NCBI RefSeq assembly: GCF_029227915.1
Contig: NC_079877.1
Coordinates: 12,089,351 to 12,153,350 of the forward strand
Source of the DNA: Hydractinia symbiolongicarpus
Taxonomy: Eukaryota; Cnidaria; Hydrozoa; Anthoathecata; Hydractiniidae
Reading direction: 5' to 3'
Length of the DNA: 64,000 nucleotides
In this document: piece by piece, positions 10,969 through 20,955 of the stretch
Numbering within the stretch: position 1 is the stretch's first letter
Layout of the letters: each line of letters starts with the position of its first letter
The notes under the pieces: generated by a model
Databases searched by the model: none
Seen by the model: only the letters and a program-made list of their open reading frames with translations
Told to the model about the DNA's origin: nothing
Translations under genes and position numbers: made by a program

Positions 10969-13900
10969 CTAGACAAATACGTGTGCGCGTAATTTCGTTA
11001 TTTATACTACTACAAGGGTCTTACTGTAATAATAGCAAATATTTTCACCTCTAAGCTTCACAAATCCATAAATACATATATTTGCTACTTGGGTGACAAC
11101 CAGCGTTATAATTATTGTTACCAATAACTTCTTCGTACCCAACATTTTCACTAAGACATGTATTTATGGTTGAAATTCACATGTTACAAGATTCCCTGAT
11201 TTAATTTTAAATTTTTTATTTTGATTGAAGAAGACACATATACCTTCAAACGATGTAGGCTGTTTGCAAGCATCGGTGACTTTTGTAGATGGTGTTGGAG
11301 TTGTTAAACTGATATTCACTTTTGCTTTCTGGCCATAATTGTTTTTATATGAAGCCCAAATAACTACACTGGAAACATTAAATATGTTGCATACAGCGTA
11401 ATGTGTGTCGCTTGTATTTAAAATATCACTTCTTTCTGCAAATTGCAAATGGTAATTAAGCGCACAATTGCCAGTTGCCTCACTGGTCCATGTACCATTA
11501 ATACAATTATTATCTTTGTAAAACTTCACCTTTCGGATTCTTTGAGGCGAAACTAAAAGCATTAATTAGATTTTAAACTGTACAAGTCAAACGAAGAAGA
11601 AGAAGAAACAATTTTCAAAGTAGACATTACATGTTACACTAATTACTGCTTCTCCTGTAATCATTTTATTCGCACCAGTAGCATTGAAAATAATCTTTGT
11701 TCCACAATCTTTACGAGTGATGTGGCTGCGAGTTTTATAAACATATTGATAGCGCATTGTAGATTTATCCATGTATCGAATGTCAGCGGAATATGAATAC
11801 TCTAGTTCGTTCTCCATTTTCCATGTCAAAATAGGTTTTGGATTTCCACAAACTTCGCTTAAGAAAGATAATTTTTTTCCTTCGTTGACAATGTAACTTG
11901 ACTTTAGAGAAATCCCACATACGTCAGGTCCACCTAAAATAACAAATAAATTGAAGCACAGAGTTTTGGCAAGTACCCAAATATTAGGTTTTATTTAATG
12001 CTGTTTTATTTTCATATGGAGATTTAAGGTTAAAGCTGTTCTCACAAAAACCTGAGCTCTGTTCTTATCCAATTTTCTGTTGACAAAAGCGTGTAGATGA
12101 TATTATAGTTAACTTAATGCAATAACATTTGTGTAGGTGTATGAGGGAATTAATAACTGTTTTCTATACCGTTCCAAGGACTACGTTCTCCCTTCTAACG
12201 ATTTCGAAAAGCAAAGAGATTGTCTGAATGAGAAAAAGAGAGGTGAGAACTAGATTGAACTAAGAATCTATAATGTATATTTCTTAATCGCTATAATCTC
12301 CTATAAGTTGCTCAAAGTTAATTAGTACTTAGCAATCATATACATACATCATAGTTAATTTTACGTATTTCTAACCCCTTGCATTTCTATGAATATCTTG
12401 TGACCAGCTGATTAAAGGAACATTTTTTAGGAAGGCATGCGTAAAAGAAACACAGTGAAACAACAGTTATTATAGAGTGTAAATTGAAACTTTTAATGAC
12501 TTATAAACCGGTTAGCCAGGCGCTACGGAAAAATAGCGACCAAGGTTGTGACGTCATGGACCAAACACAGTGAGGTCCATTCAAACAACCAAGGTAGCCT
12601 AATAAAAGCATAGAAATTAAGTCTAAAGTCAAAAAGATTGACATTTGGGTGAAGAATAAAATACATGTCTATATAGAAAACATGTCTTCTGATAATAATA
12701 ATGTTCAATCAACTGAAGGAAAAGAATTTTTTTCGAACACAGTGAAATGAGTGATTGTATTTGTTATGAAATTAAACGAGCAATTTGTTGAAATTAACGA
12801 TAAAAAAGCAAAGAAAATGTAGCTAGCTAGATACATCACATTAAACATACTTTTATAAAGAAATAGTTGATGATAATTGGAGAGTGGTGTTAGGTGGATT
12901 TTTGTCGCTACAGGAAATAACGGCCGCTCACGTGATCGATATTAGCCAATAAAGACAGCAGATACAAAAAAGACATTACACTGCCAGGTAATCACAGTAT
13001 TTCTTAAATATATTAAAATTTTACAAAAATATTTTATTTACCAACAAAACTTACTCACAAGCTGAAAATACTATACCAACGTTGACAAAAACAAATTACA
13101 CTAATTGTAATAAAAGTAAGTTATTTGTTAATGTTTTGTAGACGTAAAGGAGCAACTTCTTAATTTTTATATCATACATTTCAAACCCACAGTACTAGGG
13201 ACAACCACGCACTTTGTATTAATGTACGCGTTACCAAACAGTGAAATTAGAAAAAAAAATGAAATTTTAAAAAAGCGGAATAATTTAACCCTATTCTGTT
13301 CGGGGGAGGGGGGGGGCGGATTATGCCCCACGCTGAGGGTTTATTTTAGTACCTCCTTATTGCCTTGTTATATGGCTTCGATACTGAGCTTCAATATATA
13401 TCTATTAGACACCTGCGTGATAAATTTTTAGAACCTATACCTTTAAGAGGCTTGGATATTGGCCATTACTCGAAACAACACCAAAAAATCTCAATGAAAT
13501 CGTGATAATGAAGGAAATATAATAACTCCTGTTAGAATTATCCTTAGAACTTGAAAATTGCAACACATCTTTTTTTCATCAAGAAGAATCATTTAGCATA
13601 ACTTGGACACGCGACTAATCCGATATTCCGATTTTGTCGGGTTTCACCAGAAAATCACGAAAAACCGGATTTTCGGACAATTTTTTCGCAATTTGCATAT
13701 TTTGAACATTTTAAACGAGAACTTTTAACTTACCCACAACCTCCTTTAAAACCACTGTTGCATTTTTCGCATGTAAAACTGGTGATTGAAATATAACTTT
13801 TAAGTTAAAAGACTTCTGTTCATTGTACTGGATATTCTTAATAGATAGTGCATATATGTCTTTTGATAAGCTTCCAGATAGTCGATTACCAAACATTGCG

Positions 13901-16167
13901 TTACCAGCAGCTGTTATGGTTGATATAAATTTAATTATTTGAACATTGGGTGATCCAAGAACATACACATTTGCTGTAGATATTTCTTCCCCTACATCAA
14001 GGACAATTCTCCAGTACAAATTAAGAGTTTCATTAAATGGAAGTTCTAAATTGGTTTTAACAGCTTCAACTGTGCCACATATCACTAAAAGAAAAAAAAT
14101 TACGATACTGTTTTTGCATTATATAATCATTAATCTCAATGGAAAGAACATATGACAATAACTTCAAAACCAGCATTTAAATGCATTGAAAATTAAACCC
14201 GTAAGAAATAAGCTCATACAAGTTACATGGTAATTGTGAGATAATCTTGATTTGGCTAGATATAGATGTCGCGTTATTGACTTCAACGTCTAGAACATGG
14301 GATGGTAAAAAAAGTTAACAGTGCAACAATAACTAATAAATTCTACTATAGTTTCCGCACTCTTCAACAAATTACAAATGAGTTAACTATACCATTTGGT
14401 TTTACATACAATTATGTCACCTGAAGTTTCTCTAACGTTTTGACAGAGCTCTTTAAAACAATTTTGCTCCTCTTTATTATAAGATTTGTAGCAAGGGGTT
14501 TTCGAAAGAAACATTTCGTTAGATCTAAATATACTTGTCCTTAACGTATTAAAGTGAATTTAGAAAATTTTAAAAATTGAAAAAATCCGTTTTCTTGAAA
14601 GAATGATAACATCACTAGAAAAAAAATTACGTCTACATACCATAGTTTTTGTCATATCATAGTTATATGGTAGTTATAGTGGCGAGTTACTGCTATAATA
14701 ATTGTCATATTAATTTTCCTACTTTACTTAGTTACTTTGCCAAGTTTTATATTTATTGCGTTTGTTCTTCCGTGAATTTGATGAGTATGGTTTACTTACT
14801 TTCCCGCCTTAAGAAGGAGAGTCAAAATACCCTCTAACATAGTGTCAACACTTATCCCGAATAGAATCTACACACATTCAATCGATTACAGTAGCTACAA
14901 TCGTTGCCAAAAGTGTTGAGACACTTTTTGAAATTTGAATTATTTCCATCCTTTCATCGCCGCACCCCCGACACAATGTTGTACTCAGGTTTTTTGAAGA
15001 CAGAAGTTTGTTGCAATGACTCTCCAACTTGTGTAAAGTTATTGCCTTTTCTGCCACTAATGGTTAGTTTTTGCATTTGTCTCAACTACTTTTGGCAACG
15101 ATTGTAGGCTTTTGGCAACGATTGTGGTCCAGTATTTATCCATGATGATAGATTATACACTTTATGGGACGTACCGTACGTTATTTTCAGAAATTTAGGG
15201 ACATCAGCTCTCACCTACTGTTTATTATTTATTTGGGGTCATAATATATGAGGGAGCGGACATTAACTACAAAAACTATAAAAGCGGATTTCTTAGGAAA
15301 TATTAGAAAAATGTGAAAAATCTTTCTTATAGATAAAAATCAAAGCCTTAAACCATTTTCGAGGACGAGATTGCCTCACATCGACTGAAACTGCAAGTAT
15401 TTATATTTTTATTTTCCGGTGGATGTAGTTTTGAGCTTTTTGTTTAAAAGTAAAAAAAAAAATCAGAACATAATTTAACTCGTAATTCGTAAATGGACAA
15501 ACCTTATTCTAATCCAAAGATGCTATAAAGTATCAAAAGACCCACAAACCATATCGATAGGCATTTGGTTGTTACATCCTTTTCTAACAGGAACTTTTTA
15601 AACGAACTTTGAACTTACTCACAAAGAATAATATAACGACGATATAATGCTTGGAAACATTATCCATCAATATTGAATAAAAATCTCTAAACTTGATTGA
15701 TATTTATATGGTATTTAAAAGTTTGATGGAATTGACCATCTATTTGTAGCATATGTTGAAACTGAATGTCACCAGAGTTTAAAAACAATAATTTAATTCC
15801 AATAATTTATCTCAGGGGTTCTAATTACCTATTACTACTCACTTTAAATCAACAATTTGGATACCTTTTGCTACGAGGCATGTTCGAAACTCCTTAACAA
15901 CAAATTCGAAACTCCTTATAAAATTCTAGAAAGGATTATGCTTTTAAAGTTTTGATATGAAATGTTGTCCATCGCTTCCAAACAAAAGTATAAGATACGT
16001 AATCGTGAGGAGAATGTTGAAATGCACCAAGTCAGTGAATAAGTTAATGATTGTGGTTTTTTTAATATACGTTTCATTGACTAATAAACAATACTTAGAA
16101 CTGTAACATCACACTTACCTGGATTTAACTTTACCAAAAGTGTTAAACAAATACAAAGACTCTTCAT
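10757..16167 (-). CDS. gene A: Alr-like immunoglobulin-superfamily receptor
   Basis: Predicted single-pass receptor of 441 aa, intact. Exons in gene order: 16167-16119 (signal), 14084-13734 (D1), 11933-11631 (D2), 11552-11244 (D3), 11150-11049 (TM), 10968-10757 (tail, ends TAA). Every junction has GT..AG and every intron is phase 1, so whole domains can be swapped without losing frame. This matches the known layout of Hydractinia Alr genes, which govern fusion or rejection between colonies by homophilic contact; the assignment is by architecture, not by database search. The tail carries four tyrosine motifs. A mariner-like MITE lies in intron 1, together with a second candidate signal exon, and a piggyBac-like MITE fragment lies in intron 2. 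Most diverged of the four long genes from the B-C-D group. Confidence 0.85.
11049..11150 (-). CDS. gene A exon 5, transmembrane segment
   Basis: A 102-base phase 1-1 exon encoding VKMLGTKKLLVT followed by a hydrophobic run through IITLVVTQVANICIYGF and a basic KLRG end. It is a single membrane helix with Lys on both sides. The acceptor is CTTAG and the donor GTGAAA. Confidence 0.8.
11244..11552 (-). CDS. gene A exon 4, Ig-like domain 3 / spacer
   Basis: Encodes about 103 residues, with a cysteine in FYKDNNCINGTW, the motif SEATGNCALNYHL, a cysteine in YAVCNI, the strand-like VVIWASYKN and a Thr/Pro-rich stretch ending TTPTPSTKVTDACKQPTSFE just outside the membrane. It is probably a divergent Ig-like fold or the extracellular spacer known from Alr genes. 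Donor GTATATG is at 11243; reading through the following 93-base intron meets a stop. Confidence 0.75.
11631..11933 (-). CDS. gene A exon 3, I-set-like domain 2
   Basis: Encodes about 101 residues. The B-C strand motif EVCGNPKPILTWK has Cys and Trp at normal Ig spacing. The later segment RKDCGTKIIFNATGANK looks like a strand F in which the usual Tyr-x-Cys has become Ile-x-Phe and a cysteine sits just before, in DCG. A further Cys lies near the start (DVCGIS). Acceptor TTTTAG at 11934; donor GTAATG at 11630. Confidence 0.8.
13289..13690 (+). mobile_element. piggyBac-like MITE, 5' fragment
   Basis: Begins right after TTAA (13285-13288) with CCCTATTCTG and a G-rich tract, then follows the family consensus (tatctattagacacctg, ggccattactcgaaac, ttgtcggg). 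It stops within about 45 bases of the D1 exon of gene A; the 3' half and second terminus are missing. Sister copies: 20956-24513, 34004-34491, 46043-46768. Confidence 0.65.
13734..14084 (-). CDS. gene A exon 2, V-set-like domain 1
   Basis: Encodes about 117 residues. Visible features are ICGTVEAVKTNLE at the start, the strand-C-like LYWRIV with its tryptophan, the strand-E-like IYALSIKNI, and the strand-F-like KSFNLKVIF. The canonical disulphide cysteines of V-set domains are absent: strand F has Phe-x-Leu instead of Tyr-x-Cys. This is the atypical V-set pattern described for Alr proteins. In that family the membrane-distal domain makes the homophilic contact. Donor GTAAGT at 13733. Confidence 0.8.
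14898..15104. mobile_element. mariner-like MITE with TA flanks
   Basis: About 27-base inverted ends, CAATCGTTGCCAAAAGTG..GTTGAGACA at the left mirrored at the right with one or two differences, flanked on both sides by TA. This fits a short Tc1/mariner-type non-autonomous element in intron 1 of gene A. A direct partial repeat, cttttggcaacgattgt, follows at 15108-15124. Confidence 0.55.
15619..15667 (-). CDS. candidate alternative signal-peptide exon in gene A intron 1
   Basis: ATG at 15667 opens MDNVSKHYIVVILFFV, a positively charged start and hydrophobic core, followed by donor GTAAGT. The exon is 49 bases and phase 1, exactly like the signal exon at 16119-16167, so it could splice into the same D1 exon. 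It may be an alternative first exon or the remnant of a lost neighbouring gene. Not seen at the same place in genes B to D. Confidence 0.4.
16119..16167 (-). CDS. gene A exon 1, signal peptide
   Basis: Starts at ATG 16167 and encodes MKSLCICLTLLVKLNP, a lysine followed by a short hydrophobic run, then donor GTAAGT. It ends after one base of a codon; joined to the D1 exon this gives Val before ICGTVEA. An upstream ATG is followed at once by a stop, so this ATG is the natural start. The equivalent exons of B, C and D have the same phase and similar hydrophobic peptides. Confidence 0.75.
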
Positions 16168-16756
16168 GTTTACTTCATGCATGACATATATTATGTAGAT
16201 ACACGAAGTACAAATGTGGCTTCGGTGTAATTTAAACTGTTTTGCTTTGCTTGTATAATTCCATCAATTATGTTAACTGTCTGTAGAGCTATTAAGTCAT
16301 TCCTAATCACCGTTGAAATTAAAAGAAAAAAGGAAAGTGATATTGTTTCTTTTTTTTATTTTTCTTAATAAAATCCTCGTTTGAAAGGGTTACTTTATCC
16401 GAAATCATTGCGCTGTGATCGATTTTACCAACAATCAACTTTAAAGTAACTTATAAACTACTGCTTCAATTGGAGTTAAACACAATATTATGCTTCATTT
16501 GTCTAGCAGGGAATAAAATTAAAGGGGAAGAAAGACACCTTCAGTCTCTAGAACAGAATGTAATTCAAAATTATTACTTTTGCTTTTCATTTGTTTTCAC
16601 CAAAAACGAGACCAAATAAATTTAACAGCATGGAAATAACTGACGCGTGACTAATTAGTAACCGCGTGAGGCAAAAATGGGACAAATGTTCTACAGAAAA
16701 AAAAACGGCAAACGTAAATAGAAGTTTGTGAAAAACACATGGCCATGTTGTTCCCC

Positions 16757-17125
16757 AAATTGTAATAATTGCCCTAATTTGTAATACCTGCCCCAATTTG
16801 TAATACCTGCCCAAAATTGTAATAACACCTGCCCCAATTTGTAATAAAACCTTGCACCAATTTGTAATACCTGCCCCCATTTGCAATAAAGTTTGCCTTA
16901 GTTTGTAATAGTTGCCTCAATTTGTAATAAAACCTGCCCCAGTTTCTAATACCTGCCCCAATTTCTAATACCTGCCCAAAATTGTAATACCTCCCCAAAA
17001 TTGTAATAACACCTGCCCCAATTTGTAAGACCTGCCCCAATTTGAAATACCTGCACAATTTGTAATACCTGCCCAAATTTTTAATAACACCTTGCCCCAA
17101 TTTATAATAATAGAGTTGCTCCAAT
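16757..17125 (-). repeat. minisatellite, TTGTAATACCTGCCCCAAT type
   Basis: About 370 bases of imperfect 18-27 base units (cctgccccaatttgtaata and variants, some with an added acacc or aaacc). It gives long spurious open frames rich in Gly, Gln and Tyr on the minus strand. Confidence 0.85.
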
Positions 17126-17600
17126 TCGTAATAACATAGAAAATACTATAATTAGTTTCCCGCAGTTTTAGCTAGCCGAATTTATATGACACACTATCTG
17201 CCAAGAATTTTTTATTAATGTAGCGCACGTGCTGTCAAGGATATAATAGCCGAAAAAATGGTTGAAAGAACAAACAGAAGTTTCTTTTCTTTTCAAAATA
17301 TATACAAAAGTAAAAACGTTCGATCAATTTTCTTTTGACCATATAATAAGCAAGATTGCGTACCATCCAAACGTTAAGGCTTGCAACGCCAACGCGGCTT
17401 GATTCAATCTTATCAATCTACCTATTTTACATTTCTGTGGCCGGTTGGGGTCGTTCGATAGAATTTGTTTTAATGGAAGTGAAGTATCACTGCATCTTCT
17501 ATCACTGACATCAATCAAGTGTTTCGCTTTGGCTGTCATTAAAGGTGGTATTTAATTTTCTTTAAATAAATCTTTGGAGCCTTTTCGAAATCATCTTCCT

Positions 17601-17880
17601 CATGAACCAATCCATTTTCATCGAACACCTCTTTGCTAACATTTCCCTCATCAACCAATCTATTTTCATCGAGCACCTCTCCGCTACCATCTCCCTCATT
17701 AACCAATTCGTTTTCATCGAACACCTCTTCGCTCCCATTTCCCTCATCAATAAATTCATTTTCATCGAACACCTCTTTGCTAACAACTCCCTCATCAACC
17801 AATCAATTTTCGTCGAACACCTCTTCGCTAGCTTCTCACTCATCAGCCAATCCATTTTCATCAAACACCTCTCTGGAACA
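17601..17880 (-). repeat. 48-base tandem repeat, acidic VFDEN coding frame
   Basis: Six near-identical 48-base units. In one minus frame each encodes a 16-residue acidic unit of the type VDEGNGSEEVFDENGL. That frame continues to a stop at 17539, but the two upstream units contain TGA codons. A splice-acceptor-like TTGTTCCAG lies at the right edge. Other frames are open on both strands only because the unit length is a multiple of three. Its position to the left of relic E suggests a possible former tail exon of that gene, but I cannot show a link. A separate minus frame at 17324-17539 contains a hydrophobic stretch and is not recognised. Confidence 0.7.
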
Positions 17881-17889
17881 ATAAAAAAA

Positions 17890-18460
17890 AACGATTAGAT
17901 TAGACATCATCCATTCATTTTTTTAAAAAACGCTATTCTATAAAAACAAAAAAAGTGTGCAATCAACAAAAGACACGTCCAAACAACCTTTTTGTACAAA
18001 TGATGCACGCAAATTAACTGAAGATCTTTGATAAAAAAAATTGTTCATATTATAAAAAGGACAAATTTGGTTTTGAGCTGAAGGGCTTTCCACCTGTTTC
18101 ATTTTACTTTCAATACTATTCGTCTTTTATAAAAATTAATGCATTAAAAATAATGATTCCATACCTTCCTATTGTCGTATAACGAAACATATCCAGTTTC
18201 ATCTACCGTGAATCTTCCCTTCGATCTCCAAAATTTCACAACAGAGCTTTTTTCAATCCTTGAGCTATCTTATACAGGCGTGTTAAATCTACCACTTGCA
18301 AGTTTGACAATCGCCGCGTATTCTTCGTCACCAAGCGGGTGTATATAATCTTTTTATGATAATGTTAAAGATATCAAGATAGGGAAGAATAAAAGTAACT
18401 TCATCGTTAATGTTGTTGTTTACGCCAATCTCATAGCAGAGGATGTGCTAACCTCCTCCC
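17890..18460. other. spacer without recognisable gene
   Basis: AT-rich. The position corresponds to where a tail exon of relic E would be expected, but no tyrosine motifs were found. Confidence 0.3.
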
Positions 18461-18466
18461 TTTAAA

Positions 18467-19100
18467 ATCCTATAAGCGTATTTGCTACTTGTGTAACTAC
18501 TAAAGTTGTAATTGTGGCAACCAACCATTTCCTTTTATCCAACCTATTTTCTAGGTATAAAAACAAACCTTTAAATCTTCAGTATCATGATATTTGATTT
18601 TTACGCATGCATAAATGTTGTTTCGGCAAGTTCAAGAACAAACTTAAAAACGTGGCACGTACCTTCCAATAATGAAGATGTTTGCATCCATTTTTGGTTT
18701 GAGGGAAGGGGTGGGATGGGTAGACTAATATTGATTTTACTCTTTTGGCCCGCTTTATCCTTATATGAAGCCTAAATAAATACCCTATATTGGCGTAGTT
18801 ATATTAGATAAGTTGCGTACAGCGTAGTCTGTGTTACTTGTGGTAAAAATATCCCTTTCAAATTGCAGATGGTAGCTAAGCGCACAATTCCCGGTTGCTG
18901 CACGTGTCCATATACTATTTCTACAATCATTATGTTTGTAGAATGTTACTTTTTAGATTTTGCGTGACAAAACTAAATATATTATATAGATATTAAACTT
19001 TTTCAAATAAAAATGCGAAATAAAAAATATTTCTTGTAAGTATTTTTTACATGTTACATCAATTGCCTCTCTTGCGATCATTCCATTCGTCAGGGAAAAG
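18467..19100 (-). pseudogene. Alr-like receptor relic E (end of D2, D3, TM)
   Basis: Three exon remnants stand in the family order. The last part of D2 is at 19036-19092 (TNGMIAREAIDVT, intact donor). D3 is at about 18970-18670, with a TAA soon after its start and further damage but a recognisable WTRAATGNCAL segment. The TM exon is at about 18560-18470 (NRLDKRKWLVATITTLVVTQVAN, ending in a stop). The 5' half of D2 is replaced by unrelated sequence beyond about 19092, and no signal or D1 exon was found. Confidence 0.7.
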
Positions 19101-20395
19101 TAGTATGGAAAACAAACAAAAGAGACGAAAGGTACAATAGTGGCTGTCTTTTGTTCTGGTACGAAGTCGAGTAAAAGTTGATAAACTAACAATTTACCAA
19201 ATCCATAGAGAAACCTTTAAATTTTCACTACGCTTGTGAAAAATTGTTACATTAAAAGAAACGTTTTTCATTGAGTAGCTATGCAAATTTGTGATAAGAA
19301 AAAGATCGATTGTACTTCCGTAAGTAATATATTTTGAACTTTATTTTGTTACTGACAGTGTGTTTATCTGCTTTTCCATAGCATTACATCAAATCAGTAA
19401 ACATCAAATAGTAACAAAACGTTATAAAATATTACACAAATCGTTTTATTTCTCCTAAGAACGTATTATGTATAATTTTAAGCTTTACAGCAAGGATAAA
19501 TAGAAGTTTTTTATAGGAGGCTTCAATACCCAAATATAGATTGTTTGAGAAAGTATATTAAACTAACTTGATATATATAACATAAACTACTTTGGCTAAA
19601 TCACTTACGTCAAAACCAGCAGTAAACTTTGCAATGGCCGCTTATGTCAATAAGCTTCCGCGCACATTTTTGACCAAAAATCAAAATGGCAGATAATGTT
19701 GTGGTGGTCGAGTTGAAAAATATTACAATGAATGTCGACTTATAAAACAGGTTGTTCTTTATTGATTATTATCGAAATGACGAATGATAGCCTTAGCATG
19801 TGTATTAATTTATTAGGAAATTCACGTTTAGGATAACCAGTTGATTTTAACCTAAGACTTGTTCATCCATCTTAGTACTTCCTATAGTTGGTATTTCATC
19901 CAATTCAAATGTAACATCTAATTGAAATGTGTTGCGTATGTGTGTCAGTTTTTCGTGCTCGCGCGTAGGGACATGCACGCTTCTGGCTTCCTTCATGCAT
20001 AGTTCTAAACTGTATAAATAGGCTGTTCTTTTTTGACGATCGCTAGTTTTATTTTAGCCGTCACAGCTAAGTTGCCGCTTTGAAAATGTATACTGCGAAT
20101 GTTAAGATTAAGAAAGAAAGGAGCTCTTATGTGAGAGGCTTATGTTAAAGGTTGTTTAACTTAAAAGTTTTAAGTTCGAATAAAGTTACGTATATATCTT
20201 ACAGTTTCACGGATATTTAGCGGTCGCGTTAATATCGTTTAGTAAGTGTTTATTTGTAATTATTTTTGTTGATTTGTTACTAATTGTACATGCATTGGCG
20301 TTTGCCATGGGTGTTTGATTTTGCTGTAAATATAAAAAATTTTTACACAATCCGTTCTTTTTGTGACACTTTGATATTCTTGTGTTCTTTGCCAT
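19101..20395. other. spacer without recognisable gene
   Basis: AT-rich DNA between relic E and a cluster of nested transposons. No supported feature. Confidence 0.35.
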
Positions 20396-20955
20396 AGGCT
20401 ACGTTGTTCAGAAGTATTGTGTTCTTACAACAAAGTGCTTAAAGAAAATATTTTCAAGTTCAAGACACAACATATTTAACTTTATATTTAAGGGAAACTT
20501 AAGTTCTAATGGTTAACTTAAAAATCGTGATTCACCTGAATTCATTTCTCTACCAAATAATCTAAACAACACACCTGCTCGTTCTTTCCCTGTCTCAGTA
20601 GGTTGATAGCTAGCGTTCTTTGGATAAAAGTCCAATCAGTTTTCGACCTCCATTACTAAACTTCGCTATATCCCAAAGAAAAAAATTTAAAGTGTATACC
20701 TGGCTATAATTGTCTAATACATTTCTAATCAGTTCTTTTTGGGACGTTATATCATCATACCATATTCTCCTTTATAAAAAATATTTCTGAAAACAACATA
20801 AACTTTTTTTCTCGCTCGACAACAACAGTCGTTCTACAACAACAGTTTTGTTTTTTACACTTCAGATTCGAATTATCATTCGAATTCGATAACACAAATA
20901 TGGAAAATTGCACCGAATATTAAGTGAAAAATGAAACAAATTAAAAAAATTATGT
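20396..20955 (-). mobile_element. inverted partial copy of the 21873-24395 Helitron
   Basis: Reverse-complement similarity to about 22960-23490 of the neighbouring Helitron. Shared landmarks include aaaatattttctttaagcac, ttgtttagattatttagtaaag, the cagattcgaat palindrome and an ACAACAACAGT tract. No terminus is preserved, so this is an internal fragment of a related element in the opposite orientation. Confidence 0.6.

Noticed and set aside
16587-17124. Long minus-strand open frames rich in Gly, Tyr and Gln
   Set aside because: They are translations of the TTGTAATACCTGCCCC minisatellite; the same motif repeats in every frame and has no start or splice context.
17168-17190. ctagccgaattt as a minus-strand Helitron terminus
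   Set aside because: Only the last dozen bases resemble the 24395 end; the hairpin that should lie next to it is absent.
17602-17898. Plus-strand open frames (INQSIFIEHLF and SSTNLFSSNTS repeats)
   Set aside because: The 48-base unit keeps several frames open on both strands. Only the acidic minus frame has a plausible gene context, and even that is doubtful.
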